Source: Gigaspora margarita (Eukaryota; Glomeromycota; Glomeromycetes; Diversisporales; Gigasporaceae). From it: DNA of 64,000 nt. Where the stretch lies: assembly GCA_009809945.1 (NCBI GenBank), contig WTPW01000185.1, positions 174,021 to 238,020 of the forward strand, read 5' to 3'. Position 1 is the stretch's first letter; every line of letters starts with the position of its first letter. Below are positions 1-11,129 of the stretch, piece by piece. The notes below the pieces were generated by a model, which saw only the letters and a program-made list of their open reading frames with translations, was not told the origin of the DNA and searched no databases. The position numbers and the translations under genes were made by a program.

Positions 1-405
1 AGTGGATCGGAACAGCTATCGGAAGTTCGGTCGAATTCGAACTCTCGCGATAGAAATGCGTCATAACACGATATAGTATTAGTCATATTAGGTAATGCAG
101 TATTATGCGATAAAATAGTACAAGTATATAGCCATAAATTATGCAAAGAGAAATATATAGTAATCGTTAAGTAATTATGCAGTCATAATTATTAGACATA
201 TATAAAGTAAGATCATACGAATTAGAGAGAGAACAATCTTTTTGCACATCACTTAACCTAAAATTCATATTCTTGTAAACTTTAAGCATTTTTATTAATA
301 AATAAAGAACTTCTCTTGCATAATTAATCCGATATTCTGTGCTAGTGTGTATCGTTAGTCAATACTCTACTGACATATCAGAACGGCCTATTGTAACAAA
401 GATCG
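1..405. other. No gene; possible LTR fragment at window edge
   Basis: No convincing coding sequence. The stretch is AT-rich, has an AATAAA-like signal near 298-306 and lies just before an inverted-repeat element. Its GC-richer opening and phrases such as AAATGCGTCATAA, which recurs near 20228, would suit the 3' part of a long terminal repeat. The upstream part is outside the window, so this is only a suggestion. Confidence 0.2.
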
Positions 406-410
406 TTATA

Positions 411-1261
411 CGCACCATGGATTTAGTATAACATTAGATTATTAACCAACTTTTTCTATTCGCACCATGGTATAGTTACATGAACAATTGAAAAAAATCT
501 TAACTTGCACCCCTACACATTGTTAATCTACAAAAAAAGGTGAGTTTTTATTGGTGCAACATTAAAATGGTCTAAGGTTATACGAATATTGCAAAAATCT
601 TATTCTGCACCCCTACATGTTGTTAATCTACAAAAAAAGGTGAGTTTTTATTGGTGCAATATGAAAATAGCCCACGTTCAGTGTTATAAATTCAAAAAAT
701 TTTTATTCGCGCAAATGCAAAAAAAAAACACAGAAAAAAATTTTATACGCGCATTATATATACGGGAAGCTTTGATATACGCGCAAATTTAAATCTATGT
801 GCGCTGCGTCTACTGCGCGAATCCAATTTACATCACTGCCCACAGTTACACAAAATTGTAAAATTCTGGCCCGCATTATATTAAGGCCTTAAGAAATTAG
901 GGTAAGGGTTGGCTTGCATTATAAAATTAGATTAGGGTTGGCCCACATTATAAAATTAGGTTAGCAGACCTACTAGAACATTCTAACCAGTCCCAAGATT
1001 ACACGAAAATTGTAAAAATCTTATCCTGCACTCTAGATGTTGTTAATCTACAAAAAAAGGTGAGTTTTTATTGGTGCAACATTAAAAAGGCCTAATGTTA
1101 CATAAAAATTGCGTAAAATCCTTTTCATATATTGTTAATCTATAAAAAAAGAGGAGTTTTTATTAGTGCAACATATATTACCATGGTGCGAATAGAAAAA
1201 GTTGATTAATAATCTAATGTTACACAAAATACATGGTGCAAATAGCAAAAACCATGGTGCG
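411..1261. mobile_element. Inverted-repeat element, CGCACCATGG ends
   Basis: The left arm (411-481) and right arm (about 1178-1261) are reverse complements over roughly 60-70 bases. Both carry CGCACCATGG at the outer end and a second CGCACCATGG inside. Between the arms lie four copies of a roughly 65-bp repeat and a short GGCCCACATTATAAAATTAG tandem near 880-965. No transposase ORF is visible, so this would be non-autonomous. Confidence 0.6.
505..1180. repeat. Four interspersed 65-bp repeats
   Basis: Copies start at about 505, 606, 1027 and 1121. Each has a TGCACCCCTACATGTTG-like opening, then TTAATCTACAAAAAAAGG and TGAGTTTTTATTGGTGCAAC. The first two are 101 bp apart and nearly identical; the fourth is the most diverged. 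They sit inside the 411-1261 element. Confidence 0.75.
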
Positions 1262-1264
1262 AAT

Positions 1265-2245
1265 AGCAATACCCTAAAAAAAATAATTTAAAATAAAAAA
1301 TAAATTAAAATAAAAATAAATTAAAATAAAAAAAAATTCAATAAAAACATAATTTAAAATAAAAAAAACAATTTAATTCATGATTCGCCTGCAAACTAGT
1401 GAAAAATCTTGTGATTTTTACTATTAAATTTTACCTTTTCTACAATCTGGTATTTTCCTAAGATTAAATCAATTCCATATTAAGTAAATCTCCCTTATGC
1501 ATATAACAAATATTGTAAAAAAGATAAATACAAGCATAATAGTAGTTGAGATATTAAAATCAGTCTAGTAAATTATGAGATATAGGTGTATTTGCCCTTA
1601 TGACTATATGATATAAATAAAAAAGTAAACAAATAGTCATAAAGACAAAAATGCTCATATCTCATAATCTGCTAGGCTAATTTTAATGTTTTAGCTACTA
1701 TTTTACTTGTAATTATCTTCTCTACAACTTTTATTATGCACATAAGAAAGGTTTACTTAGTACAAAATCTATTTATCCCTGGGGAAATGCCAGATTTTAT
1801 AAAAGGCAAAAATAATATAGTAAACAGATCCTCATAGTTTACTATGTTTTTCACTAATTTTCAGGCAGATCACAAATTAAAAAAATAATTTAAAATAAAA
1901 AAATAATTTAAAATAAAAAAAATAATTTAAAATAAAAAAAATTAATTTAAAAAAAAAAATTAATTTAAAATAAAAAATAATTTAAAATAAAAAAAATTAA
2001 TTTAAAATAAAAAATTGATTTAAAATAAAAAATAATTTAAAATAAAAAATAATTTAAAATAAAAAAATAATTTAAAATAAAAAAATAATTTAAAATAAAA
2101 AAAATAATTTAAGATAAAAAAATAATTTAAAATAAAAAAATAATTTAAAATAAAAAAATAATTTAAAATAAAAAAATAATTTAAAATAAAAAAAATAATT
2201 AAAATAAAAAAAAAATAATTTAAAATAAAAAAAAGATTAAAATAA
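1265..2245. repeat. AT minisatellite (AATAATTTAAAATAAAA)n
   Basis: Degenerate 15-18 bp units built on AATTTAAAATAAAAA fill 1265-1380 and 1875-2245. The tract is split by the hairpin element at 1381-1873, which probably inserted into it. No coding potential. Confidence 0.85.
1381..1873. mobile_element. Hairpin element (long inverted repeat)
   Basis: Two arms of about 230 bp are reverse complements, with outer ends reading roughly GATTCGCCTGCAAACTAGTG and its partner GATCTGCCTGAAAATTAGTG. The arms also share CTCATAATTTACTAGACTG-type and GGTTTACTTA-type blocks. It lies in the middle of the AT minisatellite. There is no ORF. It is a MITE or foldback, class unknown. Confidence 0.6.
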
Positions 2246-2260
2246 AGGATTTAATAATTT

Positions 2261-2440
2261 GGTGCACTCTGCACTATAGTGCACTCTATAATTAGGGTTA
2301 GAGTTAGGGTTAGAGTTAGATTGAAGTTTTAAAATATTAGTAAAATTGCAAGAGGAGCATTTTTTGTTAGTAATACAACAGGGGTTACCCTAGTAAATTT
2401 TAAGATACATAAAGAGGATGCACTGCAGTGCAGGTGCACT
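2261..2440. mobile_element. GGTGCAC repeat family, copy 1
   Basis: It begins GGTGCACTCT and ends AGGTGCACT, with TTAGGGTTAGAGTTAGGG inside. The core is GCAAGAGGAGCATTTTTTGT followed by CAACAGGGGTTACCCTAGTA. The same arrangement occurs at 5467-5691 and 55164-55358, so this is a dispersed family of about 200 bp. The TTAGGG phrases belong to the element and are not a telomere. Confidence 0.7.
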
Positions 2441-2788
2441 AAATTTTAAAACCCTAAAATAAATTACGATAATTTAAAATAAAAAAAATTTAAAATAAAT
2501 TATGATAATTTAAATAATTTAAAATAAAATAAAATAATTTAAAAAATAAAATTAAACCAAATTAGAAAATAAAAAAAGAGTATATTTATATGTACCCTAA
2601 AGTACATGTACTCTATCATGTGATCTATATAGATTGCTATAAAATTTAAAATTAGGTATAACATTATACGATCTGTAAAATTCAAAACAAATGTTCGTTT
2701 TAACAAAAATTGCTTATTTCACAAGAAATTGCATACTAAACCATCTTCTATATAATAGTCTAAACTCTAACCCTAAAATAGTTCTTAC

Positions 2789-3053
2789 TAGGATTCCTCA
2801 AAATCGAATTGAATCAAATATTAGGCATATTTGAATTTGATCAAATCAAATAAGCTCTTGATTTAAATTTGATTTGATCAAATCAAATCAAATCAAATCA
2901 AATTTATTTGTAATTTTTATTAAATATTTTGAATAGAATTGAATATTTGTCAATTTGAATTTGATTTTATTTGAAATTTCTGTATTTGAATTTGATTTGA
3001 GGTTGAATATTTGATCAAATCAAATCGAATTGAATCGAATTGTGGAACCCTAG
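2789..3053. mobile_element. TCAAAT-rich repeat family, copy 1
   Basis: Ends read TAGGATTCC on the left and GGAACCCTAG on the right (imperfect terminal inverted repeats). The inside is almost wholly TTTGAATTTGATTTGATCAA-type short repeats in both orientations. A sister copy lies at 40543-40822. No ORF. Confidence 0.6.
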
Positions 3054-3059
3054 TTCTCA

Positions 3060-5020
3060 TCCTAACCCTAACCTATATTGGTATTACAGTTTTTTAGCAT
3101 CAAATAAAGGGTACAAAAAATTTAATGTACCCTACGGGTATATTTACATTAATTCAAAATAAAAAAATATTTTTTTAAAAAAAATAAAAAGAAAAAAAAA
3201 AAAAAAACAAAGCTAAAATTTTAGTTCCTACTTGGCTGTCCTCTTATATATTTTATCAGTTTGTGATTAAACAATTCAAGAAAAACTACTAAAAAATAGT
3301 TGAAAAATTTTTTATTCAATTATAAAAAGCTAGAAAACTAGTATTAATGAGTAAGAAATATTTAAAAAATATTTAACTTTTATGGTAATAATAATTACAA
3401 ACTAATTATTCAAATCGATACTTTTTATTGTAGTTTGCAAAATTACGTGAGATTTGCAATTTAAATCCTAAGGCAGCCAGTTGCTAACAATAGAAAATAA
3501 TTCTATTATTGATATTATATTGCAGATTAGCACAAATATCAAATCAGGTATGCTTATACATGAATAATAGTATACTGTATTACACCAGCATAGCACATAA
3601 ACATGTGAAACCATAAATTTTTAATGTTCAATCAAATGCAAGATTTTGCAAACTCACTATTCTAGAGCAGGAAACCATACACTCCACGATGCAAGCATGA
3701 TTACATTCCTGGTATTATTCTATTTTTGGCATTTATTTTTTTAGTATCACCAATAGAGAACTTAATTTTTCAGAATTATTTGATAGTGATAGTGATAGGC
3801 ACCAAAATATAAGTCTTAAGACAGTGTTTATTCATTGAAAAAAGGTTAAGTGAAGGTGCACATGTTTTACCCACATGGTCCATGTCAGTGGCTGGTCATG
3901 GGTTTTGTTCAAATAGCATCTAAAAATTAATGCTGCAGAATTGATACAAAAATCAAATTAAAGCTTTAAATACCTTGAGAAAAAATCATCATTAAAAAAA
4001 ACAAGTCACATTTGCAACCTAATTACTCTATTCCAAAAACCTCAAATAGTTAAAATAAATTCTATTACATTATATAGGAGAAAACTATTTGCCAATGCTA
4101 TACAACACAAACTCAACTGCATACAGTGGTGATTAGCATAATATTAGGTTTATTTTTGTGAGTATATCCGGATTCATAATAAAACATCTAGCACTAGAGT
4201 TAATTCCCACTTTAACAATCTCTAAAATTAGAAATTTGATATAACATAAAAACAGGTAATAATATGTCATGAGAAAAACCATGCTTTGTATAAGCACAAA
4301 TCAACTTTAAGATTTTGCTTTCAATTTATTCTTTAGTAAAACCATCTACTCAAATTTCTGGTACTGATAAATTTTTAATTGATGCAGAACATATATTCGA
4401 ATTACTTATTCTAGCTATATTAATTATTGCAAACATGATTATCAAAACAATTTTACTTTTTATATTTGTATAGTGAGTTATATTAATAATCTTTAATAGT
4501 TCAAATAATTACATTTAATAGTTCTTTAACAGCTTTCTTGCATAATAAAATAGAGTTATGATGTCAAGTAAAAGATATACCATTGAGAAATTTAAGTTTT
4601 CCAAATGCATTACAAAATAAAATAAAAGTTATGATAGTTGACAGAAACTCATAAAATTTGGTAATGATCAACACTTTCTATATGATCAGCAAAGGCTTGA
4701 TTGGTCATCAATAGAACTATTGATGAATGTAAACAATGTAAATCAAATAAAATTCACAAAAAAAAAGAATGTGGCACATAAGGATCAAGTTAAAGAAATT
4801 TTAACTAAAATTAAAAAAACCCATTCTGAGTTTATAGAAATTTATATATATATCAACAAAATAAGTTAGTAACTACTATAACAAATATTGAACCAACAAA
4901 TATAAAATTTACAAAAATAATATTTTCTTGGTACTTTAAAAGAATAAGTCAAATAACTATTTAGATTAAAAAAAATTTTTTAATTTTTAAATAATTAGAA
5001 AAAATATTTAACTTAATAAA
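3060..5020. other. No gene seen
   Basis: AT-rich sequence with many stops in all frames. I see no family-like peptide, RNA gene or clear repeat in it. Confidence 0.6.
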
Positions 5021-5111
5021 TATAATTATTTAATAATTATAATTATTTAATAATTATAATTATTTAATAATTATAATTATTTAATAATTATAACTATTTA
5101 ATAATTATAAA
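5021..5111. repeat. 17-bp palindromic tandem repeat
   Basis: About five head-to-tail copies of a unit reading TATAATTATTTAATAAT. Each unit is nearly self-complementary, so the array could form cruciforms. Confidence 0.9.
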
Positions 5112-5466
5112 TTGTATTTACACTTATCTTAAAAAAATTTGACCTTTTAATATATTAAACATTGTACATGTACCTCTATAAATCATATTCTTATTTGAAA
5201 GCTCTTAATAAGATAATTAAATTTTTCTTAAAGAATTTACTAACTACCAGTAAATTTTTTTGCATAAATTATTTATTTATATTCACTCTATAATTACAAC
5301 ATGTATACACAATTATGTTTCTAATGAATATAAATGACTCTACTTTTTCTTAAAAAACTATAACAAACTCTAAATAAAATAAATTATTAATAAAAAGTAA
5401 ACTTCAAATAGCATAATTCATATAAAAATCTTACATCCCAACTAATTTAACAATTGAATAAAATTT

Positions 5467-5691
5467 GGTGCACTCCTATAAATAAAATAATTGGAATTAG
5501 GGTTAGGGTTTGTGTTAGGAGGTTAGAAGGTTAGAGCTGGAGTTTGGATTAGAATTAGATTTTAGGATTAATTAAAATTAGAGTCTAAGGTAACATCGCA
5601 AGAGGATCATTTTTCATTAAAAGTGCAACAGGGGTTACTTTAGTAAAATTTCGAGAAGCATAAAATGGATGCACCATGGTGCATGGTGCAT
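5467..5691. mobile_element. GGTGCAC repeat family, copy 2
   Basis: It starts GGTGCACTCC and ends GCACCATGGTGCATGGTGCA. It shares the GGGTTAGGGTT stretch, the GCAAGAGGATCATTTTTCAT core and the CAACAGGGGTTACTTTAGTA core with the copies at 2261 and 55164. Confidence 0.7.
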
Positions 5692-5923
5692 TATTTTTTT
5701 AAAGCCCTTGAATAAATGCGTTTTAAACAATAAAAATTAAATGAATATTTTAAAATTTCTTTGTTTTACTATTAATACAAATATAATCAAATTTTGTGTT
5801 ATTGAATTCTATTTATAAATTAAAGTTATATAACTAATATCAAACGTCATACCTTAAGAGTACATGTATATATGTAACATTACTCATTTAAATTCAAATG
5901 AAATTTTTAAATCTTACAAACTA

Positions 5924-5952
5924 CCGTGGCGAAGCCACGGGTTATTCGCCAG
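5924..5952 (+). mobile_element. Helitron-like 3' terminal hairpin
   Basis: The stem CCGTGGC-GAA-GCCACGG is followed by GTTATTCGCCAGT. The same layout occurs on the minus strand at 8867-8894, where the hairpin is followed by GGTTATAAGCTAG. A GC-rich hairpin about ten bases before a CTRR end is the mark of Helitron 3' ends. Here the end reads CCAG, a one-base departure. No 5' TC end or Rep/helicase ORF was found. Confidence 0.4.
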
Positions 5953-7077
5953 TTTATTATAAGATTTGCAATATAAAAATTGATTTTCCGAAGATCTTTT
6001 GTTTTGTCAATTTGGTCCCCTTTCGCAGCACCTAGCCCAAATGTTCTCAAATATGAAGGTATTGCTCTCATGAGAATTTAAGATTTCCAACACTGTTTGG
6101 TCCAACTATCGAACTCTATTATAGGATACTTTTCATCATTTTCCATTAGCTGCCTTTTCTTTTGTAATTGAAGAGCATATTCAGGTTATAAAAGAAAACA
6201 ATTCAAATACATTAATATGAGTTTTGTAACTAAGCAAAAGTTGTACCCCAGTGATATTTCAACTTTATTATTGCCAATATCGGTTACAGTATCTATCGCT
6301 ATAACAATTAGTTTCTGCACAAAAGTTACTTTTTTTGATTTCTTATATATATTAAAATCAAAAGAGTAACTTCAAACTTTTGCTACATGTTACAAAAAAT
6401 TCGAAGTTACATACTCTATTTTAATAAATACAAGCATGGTAAGAGGACTTTGTTGTTTAATAAAGCTTCCAAAAACGTGAAATATTTATAAAAAATACAA
6501 AACTCAGGTTCTTTGATAGAAAAATTATTTAAATAAAAATATTATAATTTAATATCGGTAATAAAAACAATAAAAAGCTAAATTAAATGTCAAAATACAT
6601 TTTTAAAACTCTTGTTTTTTTCTTACATATACGGCAATATTTTAATAAATTCGAATTATTAAGGAATACATTTTTTCTAAAACTGAAGTTAACCAACCAG
6701 AAACTGTAGTTTCAGTTTCAGCCAAATTTTAGCGTCAACCGCCGATAGTTTAAAAATTTTTTTAAAACAAGGTTAAAAAAACTGTTTAACCCGTTTTTTT
6801 TTTTTTTTACATTCCTAATAGCTACTTTAGATAACTAAAGTAACTACTTCAGAAAGTGCAATTTTAAATATCTGAGGTTGCAATTCAGTAATTGGGTACT
6901 TTAGCTGAGACATATGTAAGCATCTTACTTTAGATTAACAGAATTTTTTCGTTTTGATCTTTCTAATATAGCAAAGGCTTTTCTCCATTTAATACAGCAT
7001 GTCAAAGATTTTTTCTGATGTTGACTCTTTTTATTATAGTAAACTATTAAATGTCTATTCAGATTGATACAGAAATT
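5953..7077. other. No gene seen
   Basis: AT-rich spacer with no supportable ORF, RNA gene or strong repeat. Confidence 0.6.
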
Positions 7078-7200
7078 AAGCACAATCCCCTCTATCCCAA
7101 TTTTTAATCTCAGGTTAGCATAAATTGTAATGAGATATTTAACCAAATTTCTCCTGTTAATCTGAGATTAAAAAAAATTGTGATAGAGGGGTGGTGTTTA
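7078..7200. mobile_element. Short hairpin (MITE-like)
   Basis: CACAATCCCCTCTATCCCAA on the left pairs with TTGTGATAGAGGGGTGGTGT on the right, and ATTTTTAATCTCAG pairs with CTGAGATTAAAA just inside. About 120 bp in total, with no ORF. Confidence 0.55.
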
Positions 7201-7931
7201 GTTTCGGAACTATACGGTATTCATAATGTTAGATAATACATAGGAGTAATAGAATTAGAAATATTCTACGTTCATCATGTACCAATACATGTCATCCCTT
7301 TCTCCGATTTAGAAAAATGAACGATTCGTGGATTAATCATTTATCGTTATGTTATCAGTTATTAGAAATTAGAATATACATTACAAATAAAATTGGGTCT
7401 AAAATTAGACGGATCTTCTCATCGCATTGGCATACGTATAGACTTTTGTAGTACCAAAGTTATTTGTATTCAATGGTATATCTACGTACGTACTGTAACT
7501 ATTAAGAAGGGGAGAGGGCTTTCGTTTAACCGATTTAGCTCTAATAGGAACTAAGAGAAGTTTCATATTTACTCAAATAAAGGTCTCTTCAGCACTACAC
7601 TAGCTTACTTCCTTTATTTTCCTCAAGTGACATCGAAGGGAATCTTTATAACTCTTTTATTGAACTCAAATTCATTCGTTTAGATACATTTGGATTTAAT
7701 ATACGACACATTTAACGTGCTATCTAACACAATTCGTGCTATTCAACGACGATACTATTAAGCCTAACACGTTGACGTGCTATCCATAATTCTTACCCCT
7801 TAACACGCATACATTAACGTGTTGTGAAGATTTACAAAGGGGCGATCATATATTAACAATCAAGTATACTAGCATTTAATGAATTATACAGGAAATTATT
7901 TATACTAAATAGAGAGGATCTATATACAAAT

Positions 7932-8823
7932 ATGATTGTCGTTATTTCTGCTCATTGGCAAGCAATAGACGAGATTAGAGGTATATTACTTAATATATAT
8001 ATGCACATATATATATATAACATATATATATATATATATTTCATTTTTTTCAAAAAAAATAAAATTTTATAAAGCATAATATCGATATTACCTTATGTTA
8101 GTCGGAAAGTTTGAAGGTGAAACATCGATTATTTATGATTTCGGTGGATTTGCAGAAGAAAAATATCATAGTAGAGGTTCACCAGAACTAGCTGACAAGA
8201 TCATTGATCTATTAAAAAATGCATTTCTTGATATTTACTATATACTGTATACATTTCAAAATTTTGTTTAACGCTTACGATTACATAATTAATAATAGGC
8301 TGAATTTAAAGTGACAGCTTATACGACTCGTGGACTCGATCATGGGGTTTGGGTGCTTTAGCACCCTTAAGGTATCATCATTGATTATTTTTAATCAAGT
8401 TGTTTTAAAAGATAACAGACAATAATTACATCATTGCATACGTAAAAATGTAGAGACGAAGGAATTCTTATTATTTGCTCAGGTATGATGGTTCATAACT
8501 TGCGCGACACATATAGTCGTTTTAATCGCGAAACAAATACCTTTTCTCGAGACGTACTCCCCTATGTCATACCATTCGAAAGAGATCTTGATAAAATATT
8601 GATAGATTCAAAAGGTAAAGAAAGAGAAAAACAATTAATTAAATTGATTGATCATTCACTTTTGCGGCAAGCACATCCAACCGATGATCATTTTGTTCTA
8701 TTCATGTCGCAGCCGGTGCTGCTGGGCAAGATCCGGGGAAGAAAATTTTCGAATCTTTTTTTGGTGGAGCGAGTTGGGGTACAGTGGAGTTCTGTGCTAG
8801 TGAATGTATTTAATACTGTATCA
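7932..8823 (+). pseudogene. LigB/DODA-type extradiol dioxygenase, broken
   Basis: Remnant of a zinc/iron-dependent aromatic ring-opening dioxygenase of the LigB superfamily (4,5-DOPA dioxygenase type, E. coli YgiD relatives). Four blocks match the family. The first, 7932-7980, reads VVISAHWQA. The second, from 8102, reads YDFGGF and GSPELADKIIDLL. The third, 8299-8371, reads TTRGLDHGVWV. The fourth, from 8454, reads DEGILII..MVHNLRD, HSLLRQAHPTDDHF and, in another frame, KKIFESFFGGASWGT. GT-AG introns 7981-8101 and 8372-8453 keep frame. Breaks: no N-terminal SHG-type exon is visible; block two has no clear donor; one base is missing near 8355 (after GVWV); another frameshift lies near 8703; and the family's usual 40 or so residues between VPLA and APLRDEG are absent. 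The shifted frame ends at the TAA at 8821. The GLDHG and HPTDDH histidines remain. Confidence 0.85.
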
Positions 8824-8866
8824 CCGTGGGCATTTATCTACCTGCCACTTGTTATTTTATTTAAAA

Positions 8867-8894
8867 CTAGCTTATAACCCGTGGTTTTGCCACG
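8867..8894 (-). mobile_element. Helitron-like 3' end, minus strand
   Basis: Read on the minus strand: a hairpin CGTGG-CAAAA-CCACG, then GGTTATAAG, then CTAG followed by T. This matches the canonical Helitron 3' end (hairpin, about ten bases, CTRR, insertion before T). The element would extend towards higher coordinates. Its 5' end was not found. Confidence 0.45.
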
Positions 8895-9895
8895 AAAAAA
8901 ATTTTGCATCTCTAATATTAGTTAACTGTTGATAATTTTGTCACAATAGTACACAATACATTAAAAAATCAGGAAGCTTTGATGGGTAATCGACAATTGC
9001 CGCTTGCAGAAATTATAGAATTAAATTCTTCTTGTCCTATTTTTTTACAGTCGCCCATCCCGATTGGTTTTGTTAGGATCACATGCCTTACAATATGATT
9101 TTATTCGTATTATTTTCATCATTATGTATATATTTTTTTAATAGGGTTCTCTATAATTATCAGTTATATAACTGCTAGAGTTATGCGATTTCTAAAATTA
9201 AATACAAAAATAATCTTTAAGTTCATCAACTAGTTAACATGAATAAATAAATTAAATATTAAATATCCATGAAGTTGAATAATTAAAATATTTTTTAATA
9301 AACTTTAACGAGGCTCAAATGACCTAGAAGGTCATTTAACATATTAGTTAATATTCTAATGCTCTTTAGCCAATCAGAATTGGCCGCTAAACAAAATTAA
9401 AACATAATCAATAATTGTAGCTATAAGTCAATTAATATTTATTTCTTAACAGTTAAGTAAAGCTGGTCGAAATAATAAATTGCATATTTCAAACACCTTA
9501 CTTAAGACATAAATATTAATTGAATTAATAAAATTTGGGATTTAATCTATATCGATAAGGAAAGTAATAAAGTTTGATAACTTTTTTATACGAGCAATTC
9601 GACCAATAAAATTATTTTATATGCCAATTAATTAAATGAACTTAATAACCAAAATGATCTTGTCATGGTTTAATAGCTTGGAGCCATTTAAATTTCGATC
9701 GAGTTATTTACCATTCCTAGGTGGGACTGGGCATATAAACTTTTATTGGGTTTGGCCCGAGTCTACAAATACCTAGCCCAACTCAGCTTATTTCGAAACC
9801 TACACGTATGCATTATCATTATGCAGTTAAAGTTGATCAATCTATGTAAAAAAATATTAGATATGGGATACAAATTCTATATGCACGATGGTCTA
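8895..9895. other. No gene; possibly inside a Helitron-like element
   Basis: No supportable ORF. If the terminus at 8867 is real, this is the body of a non-autonomous element. A short AATGACCTAGAAGGTCATT palindrome at about 9319-9337 resembles the repeats at 9896-10062. Confidence 0.4.
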
Positions 9896-10062
9896 ATGAC
9901 TTAATGACCCTCAAATGACCTCGGTCATTTCTAAATGACCTTGATCATTTGGTCACGAGTCATTTCTAAATGACCCAAAATTGAGATGACTATTAATGAC
10001 CGGTCATTTCAGGGTGATTTGAGGTCATTTGAAAAATTTGCAAATGACCAGGTCATTTACCA
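9896..10062. repeat. AAATGACC/GGTCATTT palindromic cluster
   Basis: About a dozen copies of AAATGACC or its complement GGTCATTT are packed into 170 bp, in both orientations. The right edge reads GGTCATTTACCATCACTG, whose complement CAGTGATGG is a common start for hAT elements. Likely the subterminal region of a small hAT-type element. Confidence 0.5.
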
Positions 10063-10072
10063 TCACTGCCTT

Positions 10073-10153
10073 CAGGTGACACCGGATGAAATAGCGAAAA
10101 AAAAATAAATGTCAAAAATTGAACAATTGACACAATTGGGATCTAAAAAAAAA
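10073..10153. repeat. Dispersed 80-bp repeat with A-rich tail, copy 1
   Basis: Phrases GGATGAAATAGCG, AAATGTCAAAAATTGAACAA and CACAATTGGGATCTAAAAA are repeated in the same order at 63905-64000. Ending in a run of A suggests the 3' end of a retroposon, but the 5' part is not recognisable. Confidence 0.5.
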
Positions 10154-10870
10154 TCATTTTTGAAAAATTGAAAAAATGTGTCGGCGGGTAATGCAAAACG
10201 AAAAATAACCTATATAAATGCTTGTGTAACGTCAATCCCGGAAGTTATCGGATATGAATGTCTCTCATGCTCGAGGATGATTTATTTTGAATAATAAACA
10301 TTTAAAAAGTACTTTAAACCGTATAAATAAATTATCCGGGCAATTGATTTACATCTGTAAAATAAACTCTGTCAAAAATTGCACCACTTTGAATGTGTCA
10401 TTTTGGACGCATTAATTAGTCAAAGAAAAATTTACACCATTCAAAAAAAAATTTAATAAGTCAAATACAAACACAATAATAAAATTATAAATTTTAATAA
10501 AATAAAAGTATCATTTTTTTTAACGATATTTAAAATTTTTATTTTTGCCCGATAAATTAGTCTCCTTTCATTTTCAACATGTAAATCCTCTTCGTCTTTT
10601 TATAATCTTTAGTTTGCAATATTATCGTTATTTGAATTCTGAATTATCCTTACGATTTTTCATAAAGTCTTTAAAAATTTTTACAAACCAATAATTGCAG
10701 CTCATAAAAGTTTTTTATGAATTATGGAATAATGAAAAAATATTGCCTGAAATTTGAGATATGATTCAAAATAAAAATAACTAATAAATAATAATATAAA
10801 TCAATATTGTACTATTTATAAAAAATTCTCAAACAAAAAAGTTCTTCATATAGCTTACCCTAAATCATAT

Positions 10871-11128
10871 TTAAACACGAAAGGGAATAATAGTAACGCT
10901 TTCTCCTAAACCTAACCATCCAAAGGGTTCATTTTTATAAGCGTTGTTAACTATACGTATTCTTGAAATTACTACAGCAGTGTCTTTACATAACCTATTT
11001 ACATATAAAATATTACGTATCTCTGCTATAACTACAATTAACGAATTAAGAAAAATAGAAAATCTACATAGTATATGACAGTTTGTGAAGCGCAAGGCAC
11101 GATTTGGTGCTACGTAAATTATAGACAA
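10871..11128 (-). other. Unrecognised 85-codon ORF
   Basis: An open stretch with ATG at 11128 and a stop ending at 10871. I do not recognise it. Its C-terminal part (NEPFGWLGLGESVTIIPF) is less biased than random AT-rich frames, so it could be an exon remnant. No flanking exon or domain is visible. Chance remains the likelier explanation. Confidence 0.15.
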
Positions 11129-11129
11129 T

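Noticed and set aside
2286..2320. TTAGGGTTAG-type words as telomere or interstitial telomere
   Set aside because: They recur inside several short dispersed elements (2261, 5467, 32970, 54240, 54810, 55200), are degenerate, and are not in long arrays.
7500..7931. N-terminal exon of the dioxygenase
   Set aside because: No SHG-type motif or fitting donor could be found upstream of 7932.
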